Below, piece by piece: positions 19,523 through 29,801 of a stretch of 52,232 nucleotides of DNA. Each line of letters opens with the position of its first letter. Position 1 is the first letter of the stretch. Under the pieces are notes generated by a model. The model saw nothing but the letters and a program-made list of their open reading frames with translations, did no database searches and was not told where the DNA came from. The stretch is from the NCBI GenBank assembly GCA_024741835.1, contig JAENRP010000150.1, forward strand, positions 51,186 through 103,417. Reading direction: 5' to 3'. A program made the position numbers and the translations under genes. The stretch comes from Diplocarpon mali (lineage: Eukaryota > Ascomycota > Leotiomycetes > Helotiales > Drepanopezizaceae).

Positions 19523-22500
19523 CTACACAGGCTCAAGCGTGCTCAGAGGTACATAGCCATCTTCCTCCTTTCTCGTGCGGCCGGCGACGGCCCGTACGAA
19601 ATGCCTGACCTTGCCAACCAAACCATCAAGGCCCCAACCCTTTCCTCTCTTTCTCAATTGTCCCTTCTCTGCAAGCGCATCTTCCATCCAGTATGGTCGC
19701 TTCCAGAACTTGAGCAGCAGACTACTCGCTACAACGCTGACACTGCTGAATGCCATCGCAGCACCGGCAGCCATTGGATGCAGGTGGTAACCGAATGGCA
19801 GGAAAATACCCATTGCAAATGGGAGTCCGATCACATTGTATCCGCATGCCCAGCTAAGATTGAGTTTGATGCGGCTGAAGATGGAGCGGGCCAGTTGTAT
19901 CGACGCGGGGATATCCATCAGGTCATTGGGGCGCATTAGAACGATGTCCGCGGCTTCCATAGCGACATCTGTACCAGACGACATGGCGATACCCACATCT
20001 GCGGTCGCAAGGGCTGGCGAGTCGTTGATACCATCGCCTACCATTGCTACACACTCGCCGGTGTCCTGTAGCTTGCGGATGATGTCTTGCTTCTGGTCTG
20101 GGGTGACACCGGCATAGACGTTTTCAGATGGGATACCGACAATGCGCGCCACAGCAACAGCTGTGGAACGCTGATCCCCAGTAACAATCGCAGTCTTGAC
20201 ACCCATTCTGTGGAGGGCGATAATCGCAGCACGTGCACTTTCCTTTACTGTGTCCGAAAGGCAGAGATGTCCAGAGAAGGCACCGTCTACCGCAATGAAG
20301 ATATTGGTAGTCCCAGCAGATGCAGACTTTGCTGAACCAGCTGCCTGGATATTGGTCTCCTCAGAGGCGTTGACTGCTGCTTGGGGGACGTCGACTCTGT
20401 TCTCTCGCAGGAAACAGACACTCCCAATCAGGACACGATAGCGAGCTCTTTCAGCAACCGTCGCAGGCTCAACGAGGGCGCTGATACCTTTGCCGACGAT
20501 AGCTTCGAATTCGCCAATACTGCCTTCAATTGTTCCGTCAATGTCCACACCCAATTCTTGCTTTGCAGAAGCCAAAATAGCTTTACCAATAGGATGTTCA
20601 CTACCCATCTCTGCGAGGCCGATAATCGTCCACCAGAGCTGCCTTCTCCATTGCTTACCCTGCCAGGTGGGAACGAGTCTGGAATTGGCAACTGTCATCT
20701 TACCATTAGTGAGCGTTCCAGTCTTATCAAGCACCACCTGAGTGATCTTGGTCGTCGTCTCCAGCGCAGCACCACCCTTCACGAGAATGCCATTCTCTGC
20801 ACCTACACCAGTGCCGACCATAACAGCTGTTGGCGTTGCAAGGCCGAGAGCACAAGGGCAGGCAAAGACAATGACTGATATGCACAGTTTGACGCAAACC
20901 ATGAACTTTCCACCACTGGCTTCATCAACGAAGATCTTGGGTGGGTGCGAGAGGACATGGCTAAGAACCATCCAGGTAGCAAACGTAAGAAATCCTAGGA
21001 GCAGGATCATGGGTACGAAGAATCCTGCAATAGTGTCGGCGAGACGCTGGATGGGTGCTCTAGTGGTTTGGGCCTCTTGGACAAGCTTGACAATCTGACT
21101 GAGTTGAGTGTCTCTACCAGCTCGCGTAACACGGAAGTCGACGCGGCCCGTGCCGTTGACAGTGCCTCCGATGAGGATGCCGCCTTTCCGTTTCTGGACC
21201 GGCATGGCTTCCCCAGTCACCATACTCTCGTCGACATATGTCTCTCCTCGAGTGACAGTACCGTCGGCGGGAATCTTATCACCGGGTCTCAGAATGACAA
21301 TGTCACCAACTTCGATGAGCTCTGTGGGAATAACTTTCTCTTCAGTAGCGTTACCTTCTCGCCCAGACTTTGGCTCTATCCTAGCTCCACTCGCAAGCTC
21401 CCAACCCTCTGCAGCCTTGTCTGCAGCAATTGGGTCTGCATAGATAGTCGCCATAGAAGGCGCAAGTGACATGAGCCGTGACAGCGCCTTGGATGTTTGG
21501 CCCTTTGCTCGGTTCTCCAGAAACCTCCCGAGGGTAATGAATGTAATGAGCATACTGCTAGTATCGAAGATTGTGCTCGGTCGAGAATGGGGAGGGAGCA
21601 AGATGGAAACGAGCATGGCTGCAACACTAAAGAAGAATGCTGCAGAGGTACCCAAGACGACCAGTACATCCATAGTAGGCGATCCATGTTTCATGGACTT
21701 GTACGCAGAAATGTAGAAACGCTTTCCAATACCGAATTGGACGGGTATCGTAAGCACCAAACAAACGACGTCGCCAAGGTAAAGACCTGGAAAGGCAATG
21801 GTCAGTTTCCCAAAGTCAAGAGCTGGAATCAGCATGGGGAAGATCATGCTGATGAGGAAGACCGGGATAGCGAAAGCCAAGGAAGTTTTGAAAGCCTGTC
21901 GCCATTCTGTGATCTCTTTCGTTTTCGACAGGGACTCCAATTGAGCATTATTGTCGTCATTGTCGGCCACAAGGGCATTGTAGCCCTGAGCCTCGATGAG
22001 TTCGACTAGAGCTCTGAGACCAGTGATATTTGGTTGATGCGAGATGGCCAATCTAGAAGTCGCAAGACTGACGGTAGCTGAGCTGACTCCAGACAATGCC
22101 TGTAGTTTTGTTTCGAGAGCTATAGCTGCTGCTGGATTCCTGACCCCAAAGACTTTGAACTGTACCACGGCTGCCGCGGAAGGTTGCCCCGAGGTGCCCA
22201 ATCGCGTAGACAGTACCTTGGAGTCGAAGCCTCTATCTTGGATGATTTCTGCAATCTGGTCGGATGACAACTTCGCAGGGTCATGAATGATGACGGCCCG
22301 TTCTGCCAATAAACTGATGTTAAATTGAATCAGACCATCCAGGTCCTTGAAGCCACCCTCAATAGCGGATGTACATGCACCGCAAGTCATTCCCTCTATG
22401 GAAGCAGTCGTCGTTGCTACTTGGTCTTTCGTTCCAGAACCCCGACGCCGCCCAATCAGGCTCTTGCTTGGTTCTGATTTGGCGCTTTCCACAATCGTTG

Positions 22501-23071
22501 CTCCAAATCCTCTATCCTCGATGATTTCTGCAATTTGCTCTGCGGTCAGGATTGACTCGTCATGCTCCACCACGGCTCTTTCTGACAACAGTGATATGCT
22601 GAAACTTTTCAAACCAGGCAGGTCTTTGAACCCCCCCTCGACAGCTGAAGTACACGCTCCGCATGTCATACCCTCCACGGCTAGAGTCGTAGTGATCGTT
22701 GGCACTTCCCCTTCATCGTCCTCGCCACCGAGACTATCGTCGAACGGATATCCCTTGTTGACAAACATAGGAGATGGTAAATCTGTGGCCAGAACATCCG
22801 CATCGAATCCTCGGTCTTCGATGATCTCCCGGATGTGCTCGGCGGTCATCCTTTGCGGATCGTGAACAACGACTGCTCTCTCCATCACCAAGCTCACCGA
22901 CACATTCCCCACTCCGTCAAGATCCTTGAAGCCCGATTCCACTGCAGAAGTACATGCGCCACATGTCATCCCCCCAACCCTCAGAGTCGTTGTAGCCATG
23001 TGCGCCGGAGTGCTTATCGAAGGCCGCGATGCAGCTTCTCCCGAGCCAACCTTCAGATGTGTTGGCGCCAT
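19523..23071 (-). CDS. ccc2: Copper-transporting P1B-type ATPase (Ccc2 family)
   Basis: A single-exon gene of 1182 aa. The N-terminus has three heavy-metal-associated domains, each with GMTCGAC (metal-binding Cys pairs near 37/40, 137/140 and 230/233). A fourth HMA-like fold at about 302-370 lacks the CxxC. The membrane core follows: an actuator domain with T-G-E-A-M-P near 619, the transmembrane metal-binding CPC at 738-740 (ACPCALGLATP), the phosphorylation motif D-K-T-G-T-L-T near 782, S-E-H-P-I-G in the nucleotide domain, and G-D-G-I-N-D-S-P-A-L in the hinge. These are the hallmarks of Cu(+)-ATPases. Ccc2 pumps copper from the Atx1 chaperone into the Golgi to load multicopper oxidases and other secreted cuproenzymes. 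Size is in the range of fungal Ccc2. The start ATG gives 30 residues before the first HMA. It is divergent to csn7. Confidence 0.96.
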   Translation of the reverse strand: MAPTHLKVGSGEAASRPSISTPAHMATTTLRVGGMTCGACTSAVESGFKDLDGVGNVSVSLVMERAVVVHDPQRMTAEHIREIIEDRGFDADVLATDLPSPMFVNKGYPFDDSLGGEDDEGEVPTITTTLAVEGMTCGACTSAVEGGFKDLPGLKSFSISLLSERAVVEHDESILTAEQIAEIIEDRGFGATIVESAKSEPSKSLIGRRRGSGTKDQVATTTASIEGMTCGACTSAIEGGFKDLDGLIQFNISLLAERAVIIHDPAKLSSDQIAEIIQDRGFDSKVLSTRLGTSGQPSAAAVVQFKVFGVRNPAAAIALETKLQALSGVSSATVSLATSRLAISHQPNITGLRALVELIEAQGYNALVADNDDNNAQLESLSKTKEITEWRQAFKTSLAFAIPVFLISMIFPMLIPALDFGKLTIAFPGLYLGDVVCLVLTIPVQFGIGKRFYISAYKSMKHGSPTMDVLVVLGTSAAFFFSVAAMLVSILLPPHSRPSTIFDTSSMLITFITLGRFLENRAKGQTSKALSRLMSLAPSMATIYADPIAADKAAEGWELASGARIEPKSGREGNATEEKVIPTELIEVGDIVILRPGDKIPADGTVTRGETYVDESMVTGEAMPVQKRKGGILIGGTVNGTGRVDFRVTRAGRDTQLSQIVKLVQEAQTTRAPIQRLADTIAGFFVPMILLLGFLTFATWMVLSHVLSHPPKIFVDEASGGKFMVCVKLCISVIVFACPCALGLATPTAVMVGTGVGAENGILVKGGAALETTTKITQVVLDKTGTLTNGKMTVANSRLVPTWQGKQWRRQLWWTIIGLAEMGSEHPIGKAILASAKQELGVDIDGTIEGSIGEFEAIVGKGISALVEPATVAERARYRVLIGSVCFLRENRVDVPQAAVNASEETNIQAAGSAKSASAGTTNIFIAVDGAFSGHLCLSDTVKESARAAIIALHRMGVKTAIVTGDQRSTAVAVARIVGIPSENVYAGVTPDQKQDIIRKLQDTGECVAMVGDGINDSPALATADVGIAMSSGTDVAMEAADIVLMRPNDLMDIPASIQLARSIFSRIKLNLSWACGYNVIGLPFAMGIFLPFGYHLHPMAAGAAMAFSSVSVVASSLLLKFWKRPYWMEDALAEKGQLRKRGKGWGLDGLVGKVRHFVRAVAGRTRKEEDGYVPLSTLEPV

Positions 23072-24369
23072 CGTGAGGGAGATCTCTGATGTTTCAGCGC
23101 TTGCGCCGAACGAGCAAAAGGGCTTTCTTGCAGCCTTTCGTAACGATCACAGGCTGATTAAGGTTGGAAGTAGTGCTTACTAGAAGCGAGTAAGCAACAC
23201 ATCCCCGCACCTTGTAATCAAGAACATAGCGGTCACGTACAGTTGTACCGAGGGACCGGCAGATAACTGCTGGATCTGAGAGAAGAGCGGGAGTCCAGCT
23301 CCTGCGAGAGCGAGAGGGAGAGCAAGATCGCTGCCTCTGCTCGAAGTTTTCGGGGGGGGNGATAAGGTCGTCTCAGTCGGCTATCGTGCGATGGGCGAGA
23401 CGCCGCGAGCACCAGATTCGGATCGGCGAGGATTCGGAATGAATGATGGGAGTTGCGTGCTAGGTAGTCGTGCGGCAAAAGAATTACTGAGCCTCTGCAA
23501 TGACGAGGAAGCGCGAGAGGATAGAAATGAAGCGGTGTTGTCATGAGAACGTACACAAGATCCAGGTGGAGCCTCGTGAGGGCGAGAGCGCGGGTGTCCA
23601 TAATCTTGTAGCCCCTCAGACAGGGAGCGCCTCAAACGATAAGCGCCGCCACATGGCCTCAAGCCGAAGTCAATGCGTATCATGGGCAGGTGCGAACGAG
23701 TAAGGTACGTCCACAGTCGCTGGGGGCATCTTTCCATCTTGGTCTTTCCATCTTGGTCTATCCATCTTGGCCGGCTTTACTACAGCGGGCTTTGGCTGGG
23801 TGAATCCGTATTCCCAGGTTGTGCGGCTGCCAGGGGGTGCATCCTGGGCGTAAGGCGGCCTTCTGGACAATTCTGGCACCCGGGCGATATAAATATACAG
23901 AAAATACGGGCGTAAGGACGTATCTGTATATCGAATTGAGATTACAAGACCAAGTTGGAAATACTGGTCAGCTGATGCGAGGATACTGGTCAGCGGGCCC
24001 TTCTGGGAAAGCACCGAAACTTCCTAGCTAACCGGCCACTGATACGACTAAGGCGACGGTCACGCTCGAGGCACGTGATAGGGGTAAAGTCGGTCAAGGC
24101 GGGAGGCAAGAGGCACGGCGGGAGGGTGAGCACGTGCAATTAAAGAGGGAGTTTCAGTAGTATGTAGAATGGGTGGTTGTATTACTAGAGGGTGCAGCAC
24201 TAGAATAAGCCTAGTATGCTACTAATAGTTCACTTGACTACGATACCTTGATAAGTGGGAGGGGAAAGAATTTGTGCCTCTGGTATATCAAGCTTTCTCA
24301 CAGGGGTTTTCCTTCTCCTAGGCAGCGAAGGAATCATATAACTATATGCATTCCCACCAGAACGTCAAG
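23072..24369. promoter_or_regulatory. Divergent upstream region between ccc2 (-) and csn7 (+)
   Basis: About 1.3 kb without a supported gene. It contains an ambiguous base at 23360 after a G run, a 14-bp CCATCTTGGTCT(A/T)T unit repeated three times at 23734-23775, and two CACGTG palindromes at 24072-24077 and 24131-24136. CACGTG is a general bHLH-type site in fungi, but any use here is inference. Open frames across it show no family resemblance. Confidence 0.5.
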
Positions 24370-25296
24370 ATGGAACAAATAAAAGCTACCAATGCCCTGG
24401 CAGTCAGTCCTACTTTGACTCACCACTCCAGCACGATTTGCTAATCATGCCAGCCCTTCCTAGCACTCACCAAAACCGCTAACTCCTACCGCGCAGCAGC
24501 CAACCTGATCGAAAGCGCAACCAGCGCGCCTAACACCTTCATCTTCGCAGAGCTCCTCCAAGCACCCAACATCCAAGCCCTAGCCTCATCGGAGCACCGC
24601 GCGTCCCTTTCCCTTCTCGAGATCTTCAGTCACGGCACTTATAGCGACTACAAAGCCTCCGCTGACCTGCCAGCCCTGAACGCAAAGCAAACGCAGAAGC
24701 TGCGCCAGCTGTCCTTCCTCACGCTCGCCAAGAACCAGGCTGATCTTTCGTACAAGAATCTGCTGCTGCGTCTAGGCCTGGAGACAGCGAGAGAGCTGGA
24801 GGATTTAGTTATTTCGGCCATCTACGCGGGATTGGTATCTGCGACGCTGGATCCGTATCATCAGAATGTAGCAGTGTCGTCCGTCTCCCCACTGCGAGAT
24901 CTACAGCCTGACTCTGTACCTGCTATGCTGAATACGCTCAATGAATGGTCTGCACGCTGTGTAGCTACGTTGGCGGATCTGGAGAAGCAGATTGCGGATG
25001 TCAAAGCCCAGGCTTTCAAGCGGCACAAGGAAGAGCTGGAGTGGAGGGCACAGGTAGAGAAGCTGACTGAAACGAAGGTCGAGGCCAAGGAGAAGGTAGA
25101 CAAGGCGGATGAGAAGAATAGCATGTTTGGGGGGGTTGGGAAGAAATTAGGAGGTGCTTTGATGAAGCGAAGTAATGGGGGATTGGGCGGTAGCAGGGTT
25201 GATGATATGGATATTGATGAAGACGACGATGGTGAGAAGAGAGAAACCAGATCTTCGAAGAAACGTGGGATCATGGGACTAGGTGGAGGCAAGTAG
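24370..25296 (+). CDS. csn7: COP9 signalosome subunit 7 (PCI-domain protein)
   Basis: Two exons, 24370-24402 and 24454-25296, give 291 aa. The 51-nt intron follows codon 11 (donor GTCAGT, branch GCTAATC, acceptor CAG) and joins M-E-Q-I-K-A-T-N-A-L-A to P-F-L-A-L-T-K-T-A. The conserved stretch A-P-N-T-F-I-F-A-E-L-L-Q, then L-L-E-I-F-S-H-G-T-Y-S-D-Y and K-L-R-Q-L-S-F-L-T-L-A, is typical of fungal CSN7 leading into the PCI winged-helix domain (about 90-170). A charged coiled-coil segment (about 185-240) and a basic/acidic low-complexity tail end the protein. The COP9 signalosome removes NEDD8 from cullins, and in filamentous fungi it controls development and secondary metabolism. The first exon is short and its donor is not the strongest consensus, but both reading and N-terminus fit the family. 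Confidence 0.88.
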
Positions 25297-25676
25297 ATGT
25301 ACTAGGCCCAGCTACGAAATCTGAAGTTGAAGTAAAGAAGTAATGATGCAGCACAAAAGGCTTCTGGGCCGAGCTAAATCAATATGTCAAAAGCAGCTTT
25401 GAGCTCACCAGACCTTAATTTGAGGTTATCAAAGGCGAAAGAAGAAAATCACTTTAAGAATTTTCACATTGACAGCTTTTCATGAATATCAAACCTTCAC
25501 ATCGTAAGAGTTATTAGAACGCCAGCTAGTACTACAAATACCACCCCTCTTTGTACAATATCAGTCCTATAAATCCCTAGACGCCAGGCCCATATCAAGC
25601 CAAGCCTCCCCTTAATAAACCCTTGCCGATACGCTCCCAGTCAATATCAAACCTCTAATTATTGTTCAAGATGCTA
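25297..25676. other. Convergent intergenic region between csn7 and rax1
   Basis: About 380 bp between the stop codons of two convergent genes. It is moderately AT-rich. I see no coding or RNA gene; it should hold both 3' UTRs. Confidence 0.6.
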
Positions 25677-26901
25677 TCACAGTCTCTTCCCAGGGACGAA
25701 AACAAAAAGAACAACCAAGCAGGCAGTAATGAAAATTGAGGTAGATAGAACCATGGCAGCTCGCTTGTTCAGCAGTCGGCGAACATAGGGCTCTCTAATA
25801 CGGGAGAAGCTCATGAAGGTGTACTCGCTGTAGCCTGCAAGTGCGAGGATTGGGTCAATTTTGTATTGGTGGGAGCAGAGAGCATACACGCCAATTGTGA
25901 AAGGCAGAATAAGCTATATTTTGGTTAGCGTAGCAGATAATGATACAAGACAGACGGCGTACCCATATTCTATTGTGATGAGACAGATCCAGGAAGATAA
26001 GGACAAAGGCAGCCCAGAAACCACCAAACATTGCAAGTAGTCCAGCGATCAATCTCACCATCAAAGAAGGTGGTACAAGATTTCCCAAGGCCTTTGCTCG
26101 TAGGAATCCAGGGAAGGCATCACGCTCCATAGCTTGAAAGACATAATCCTTGGCGGCGTCGAAAACCTCTGGATCATCACGCCCATGTTCCTCGATAGAG
26201 ACGACAACTTCTTGAGTGATGGAGTCAGGGAGGATGATCTCACGCTCAGCGCCAGGGAGGAGAAAGGTGTACAGGATCTTCTCAGCTGATGCACGAATAT
26301 CTGCACGGGCAACAGTGTGTTCTGGAGAGTTAGAGTTTGAGGCGAGAATAGCTGGGCTGCTTGTGAAGCTTTGTCGAAGTCTCTCAATAGAGTGTGGTCT
26401 GATATTGGACACGTCGCTGCCTGCTGGAGAATTTCCAATCTGAGCCTCATTGACAGCCTCTTCTCTTAGGTAAGCGGACATCTGAGCGTCTTGATTCTTC
26501 TCCTTCTCGCCTGCTAACATTGCTGATACACCTGCAGAGCTAGGCATATCTCCGAGACCTTCAAGTAATGTAGATGACCGCTTTGATACAGACTTATCGC
26601 CATCAGGAGTTCCAATCATAACAGACCGTCGGAGCTCACGAACGTAATGGCGGCACATGGACATATGTTGAGCGACATCAAGCCTTAGCACAGTTAGCGT
26701 AAACGTTTCCCACTCTCCTAGCCATATCAAAGCTTACCAGAAATCAAGGTAGTCTACAGATCTTTGTTGATCCCGCATGTATATATAGTAGAAGAACAGA
26801 TCAACGGGTGCCAATGTTCTTCTACTCAGTACCTCAAAGAGAGTAGGAAGCCTATTCCGGCTGAGATCCGGCTGCGGAGAGGGAGATTGATTCTGCACCA
26901 T
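25677..26901 (-). CDS. rax1: RGS-domain membrane protein, Rax1-like
   Basis: Three exons, 26901-26738, 26683-25963 and 25913-25677, encode 373 aa. The introns (54 and 49 nt) have GTAAGC and GTACGC donors; the first rebuilds the classic RGS junction F-W-L-D-V-A-Q-H-M. The RGS-like domain starts at about residue 18 (L-P-T-L-F-E-V-L), is interrupted by a variable Ser-rich insert of roughly 100 residues, and resumes at about 160-235 with the end block D-A-F-P-G-F-L-R-A-K-A. Three hydrophobic segments follow (LIAGLLAMFGGFWAAFVLIF, LILPFTIGVYAL, and a C-terminal helix before V-P-G-K). This architecture is that of Rax1, which in yeast marks bud sites with Rax2 and in other fungi affects polarity and stress responses. 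Its start lies 506 bp from rpl31. Confidence 0.88.
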
Positions 26902-27407
26902 CTTGTGAGACTGTGAGGGTTGCGCGGATGGTTATAGTGGGTAAGAGAATGAGAATCCAGGGCCTGAATGAGAGTCTGTGGAAAAGTAAAGAAGGGTTTG
27001 CGTGAGATTACACTCAATTGTAGGATTGAATGAAGACAACGCTAGAGTGGGGTGAGAGGGTGCAGATACACATCAATTGAATGAATTCAATTGGGCTTCT
27101 TGGCATCTAGACGATAAAGCGCGAGCACAGTGGGTGCAATAAGAGAATTGAGTGGGATACGACAGCCGTGGAGGTGCATCACGATCCAACTCAGCGCTAG
27201 TGTATCAAGCTTACATAAGTAGATAGTCTTAGCAGTCTCGGTTAGCTAGCGCCAGCGTAGGAAGCAACGCACAGTAGAAATCAACTCAGAAACTTTTGTG
27301 AATGAGCGATCGCATGACAAACTTGCGACATCACCTACAGTATGTCAACAAGTGCAGAAACTCTTGTAAATACTCTCACTGGACTAAATTGCTAACTGCA
27401 AATAGAT
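26902..27407. promoter_or_regulatory. Divergent upstream region between rax1 (-) and rpl31 (+)
   Basis: About 506 bp with no gene. CAATTGA/TCAATTG elements recur around 27014-27095. It must hold both promoters and the 5' leader of rpl31. I did not identify a defined ribosomal-protein promoter motif. Confidence 0.5.
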
Positions 27408-27939
27408 ATGTCGACCAAGACAAAGAAGCCTGCGGGCAAGACCCAACGTTCCGCTATCGCTGATGTTGTTGCGCGAGAGTACACCATCCACCTGCACAAG
27501 AGAGCAAGTGACACTAGAGAGCCCTTGAGCCTCGAATGATAAGGGCTGACCAAATCATAGCTCCACGGCGTTACTTTCAAGAAGCGGGCCCCAAGAGCTA
27601 TCAAGGAGATCAAGGCGTTTGCAACAAAGTCAATGGTGAGTAGTCGATCCCAGAGGAAGCTGGAATGAAGAGGATACGAGGCAGAAGATACAGCGGTGAA
27701 TCAGCAATGTTGGCGCTGACTTGAAATTACAGGGCACATCCGACGTTCGTCTCGACCCCCAACTGAATAAGAAGGTGTGGGAAGCCGGTATCAAGGGCGT
27801 TCCTTACAGACTCCGAGTCCGAATATCGAGAAAGCGTAATGACGAGGAGGGTGCGAAAGAGAAGTTGTACAGCTACGTCCAGGCCGTCAACGTCAAGGAT
27901 GCGAAGGGATTGCAGACGGTTCTTGTCGAGGATGCTTAA
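27408..27939 (+). CDS. rpl31: 60S ribosomal protein eL31
   Basis: Three exons, 27408-27503, 27561-27635 and 27733-27939, encode 125 aa. The product carries the conserved eL31 blocks: R-S-A-I-A-D-V-V-A-R-E-Y-T-I-H-L-H-K-R, L-H-G-V-T-F-K-K-R-A-P-R-A-I-K-E-I, T-S-D-V-R-L-D-P-Q-L-N-K and P-Y-R-L-R-V-R-I-S-R-K-R-N-D. Intron 1 (57 nt) begins GCAAGT and ends ATAG, a GC-AG intron. No GT donor nearby keeps the frame. Intron 2 (97 nt) is a normal GTGAGT...ACAG intron. eL31 sits near the polypeptide exit tunnel of the large subunit. Length is normal for the family. Confidence 0.96.
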
Positions 27940-28659
27940 GGTGGTTCTCTTCATGACATGGTGTGATTGGAGTTGATATGCATTCTGCCGGCTAGCTTAT
28001 GAATTGAAAGGGCAACCTGCAAACCAAAACTCTCCAAATTCCTAGCGCTGCTGTTCACATGTAAGGAATGGAAGAAATGAAGCAACACACCTTCGGCATG
28101 ACATATCGGAATTAGATACCCAGAACAATGCTTCAGGAATAGTTGATACCATGCTCTGGGCTTTCCCTATAATACGGTAGGTTGAGCATGGAAAAGCTCC
28201 CCGGTACGCGAGCTTGCATCACTTTACTCAAGCAATGCGATTTCTTCCACACTTTTATTGCTCGATAACTTTTTCCACACTATACGTCTCTGAATTTGAG
28301 TAACTGTAAACATACCTTTCAGGTAACAAGGTCTTTTTATTCTATAAAAGTAAAATTCTTTGACATCACATGAACTGTTCCCTTCAGTAACAACAGAACT
28401 GGCTACAAAGTAATCAACCTCATTCTATATCGGTCTCACAAGTCCTCAGATGAATTGATCAGTTTTTGAATACAACACCTGATATATTGAATGCAGGACT
28501 GGCAATACAAAGTCCTTTGCTACACACTTTCCTTACTCCCTAGGCAGTGCTGCATGAAGAGACCATCCTGTAATATCAAGTCAAGTTCTCGTCCTACACA
28601 TTCTGTATTGTCACCATTACGCCCTTTCTCCATTCCAAATGCAACCCCAACACTTGACT
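27940..28659. other. Convergent intergenic region between rpl31 and ubc11
   Basis: About 720 bp between two convergent stop codons. It is AT-leaning and T-rich. I see no gene, structured RNA or repeat that I can support. Confidence 0.55.
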
Positions 28660-29466
28660 CTACTCGTCATCGACATCCTCATGACGAGCGAGGACCTTTT
28701 TTCTGAACTCCTCCATACCCTTGTCCCACAGCTCAGCAGCCTCGCCGTTCAAAGGGGAAGCACTGTTGCATATCAGCGACGAAGTCTGCATTGGGAAGGT
28801 AATTATTATCACTAACTTGTTTGGCTCCCCAAGCAAGCTTTGCAGGCTCAACAGGATAGTTTGGATGTTGTATGCAGCAGTCCACTTGTCTTTCAGGATG
28901 TCCAAGCATATTCGACCGGAGAAATCAACGTTGGGGTGGTAGATAGGCGTCTTGAAGAGAACAGTAGGCGCTGCATATGGATAGTTGGATGGGAAAGCGA
29001 AGGAAAGCTTGAAAGTGAGACCGGCGTAGGGAGTATCATCCGGGCCTTCTATCGTTGCGGTCCACGAGAGGAGATTGCCATCGGCGGATGGGAAAGCGGA
29101 GATGCCAGGGGCGGAGGAAGTCATGAGCTGCATCAATTCGGTTTGTAATCTATTGTACATTAGCAAATTATCGTGAGGGAATGGTGGGAGGGCTGGAACT
29201 GTCTGCAATGGGCGGGAAAATGGAAATAAAGTGGCATCCAACCAAGGTTGTATGTCAACCGCAATTGCAAGCAACGGAGGGAGGGCAAACAGCTTTTGAA
29301 ATAGCCCTAGGGCTAGCTCTGTCCTAGGATATGGCAGAGAGTGAACCAACCTCTTAGTAGTGCTCTGAGCGTCCAAAACCTTCCGTGGAGCACAAAGCTT
29401 TGAAGCCTGCGCAGCTGGCAAGCTATCCGGCGCAGAGTTCTGAGTATCTTCCATATCGTAATTCAT
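28660..29466 (-). CDS. ubc11: E2 ubiquitin-conjugating enzyme, UBE2C/Ubc11 type (APC/C E2)
   Basis: Three exons, 29466-29351, 29149-28817 and 28762-28660, give 183 aa. The UBC fold starts with [11 protein letters not shown] and contains [17 protein letters not shown], the HPN motif (about 110-112), the active-site Cys near 120 ([13 protein letters not shown]) and the UBE2C-type [26 protein letters not shown] 38-residue N-terminal extension is typical of UBE2C. It charges ubiquitin for the anaphase-promoting complex to degrade cyclin B and securin. Both introns (201 nt with donor GTTGGT, and 54 nt with donor GTTAGT) are multiples of three and free of in-frame stops, so the unspliced reading also stays open (268 aa). 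Family conservation favours splicing of both. Confidence 0.9.
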   Translation of the reverse strand: MNYDMEDTQNSAPDSLPAAQASKLCAPRKVLDAQSTTKRLVHSLPYPRTELALGLFQKLFALPPLLAIAVDIQPWLDATLFPFSRPLQTVPALPPFPHDNLLMYNRLQTELMQLMTSSAPGISAFPSADGNLLSWTATIEGPDDTPYAGLTFKLSFAFPSNYPYAAPTVLFKTPIYHPNVDFSGRICLDILKDKWTAAYNIQTILLSLQSLLGEPNKLVIIITFPMQTSSLICNSASPLNGEAAELWDKGMEEFRKKVLARHEDVDDE

Positions 29467-29801
29467 GATTCCGAGTGGGTGTGATGTGATTTCAGAAGTA
29501 AAGCAGTCAACTGGAAGGACAAAGGAGTGGCCGAATTTTCCAGGATGGAAGAATGTTTGAATGCAAAAGCAACAAAGCTCTGTATGCGCAGCTACGCGGG
29601 AGACAACAAGGGATTTTGTAGGGTTAAGGGGCGGATGTGTTTACTTCAGCTGCGTTCGGTCCGTCACTTAGGCAACGTGAGACAAGGCTGACCAATGGCC
29701 TTCCCTTGGCGCCGACCGAAGGCGCGCTTTCTCATATTCCTAAATTGCACGAAACGCAATTCAATATCAGATTCGCAATTGATCTTTGGTACTTGTTGGA
29801 T
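29467..29801. promoter_or_regulatory. Shared 335-bp divergent promoter of ubc11 and chk1
   Basis: Only 335 bp separate the start codons of the two divergent cell-cycle genes. The sequence has a CCAAT box (ACCAATGG near 29690), the palindromic TTGGCGCC at 29706-29713 next to a second GGCGCGC, and ACGCGG near 29592. GCGC/ACGCG-rich elements recall MBF/E2F-type G1/S sites. The presence of these strings is direct; their function is inference. Confidence 0.6.

Noticed and set aside
19433..23183. Many plus-strand open frames opposite ccc2
   Set aside because: They are antisense shadows of a strongly conserved minus-strand P-type ATPase.
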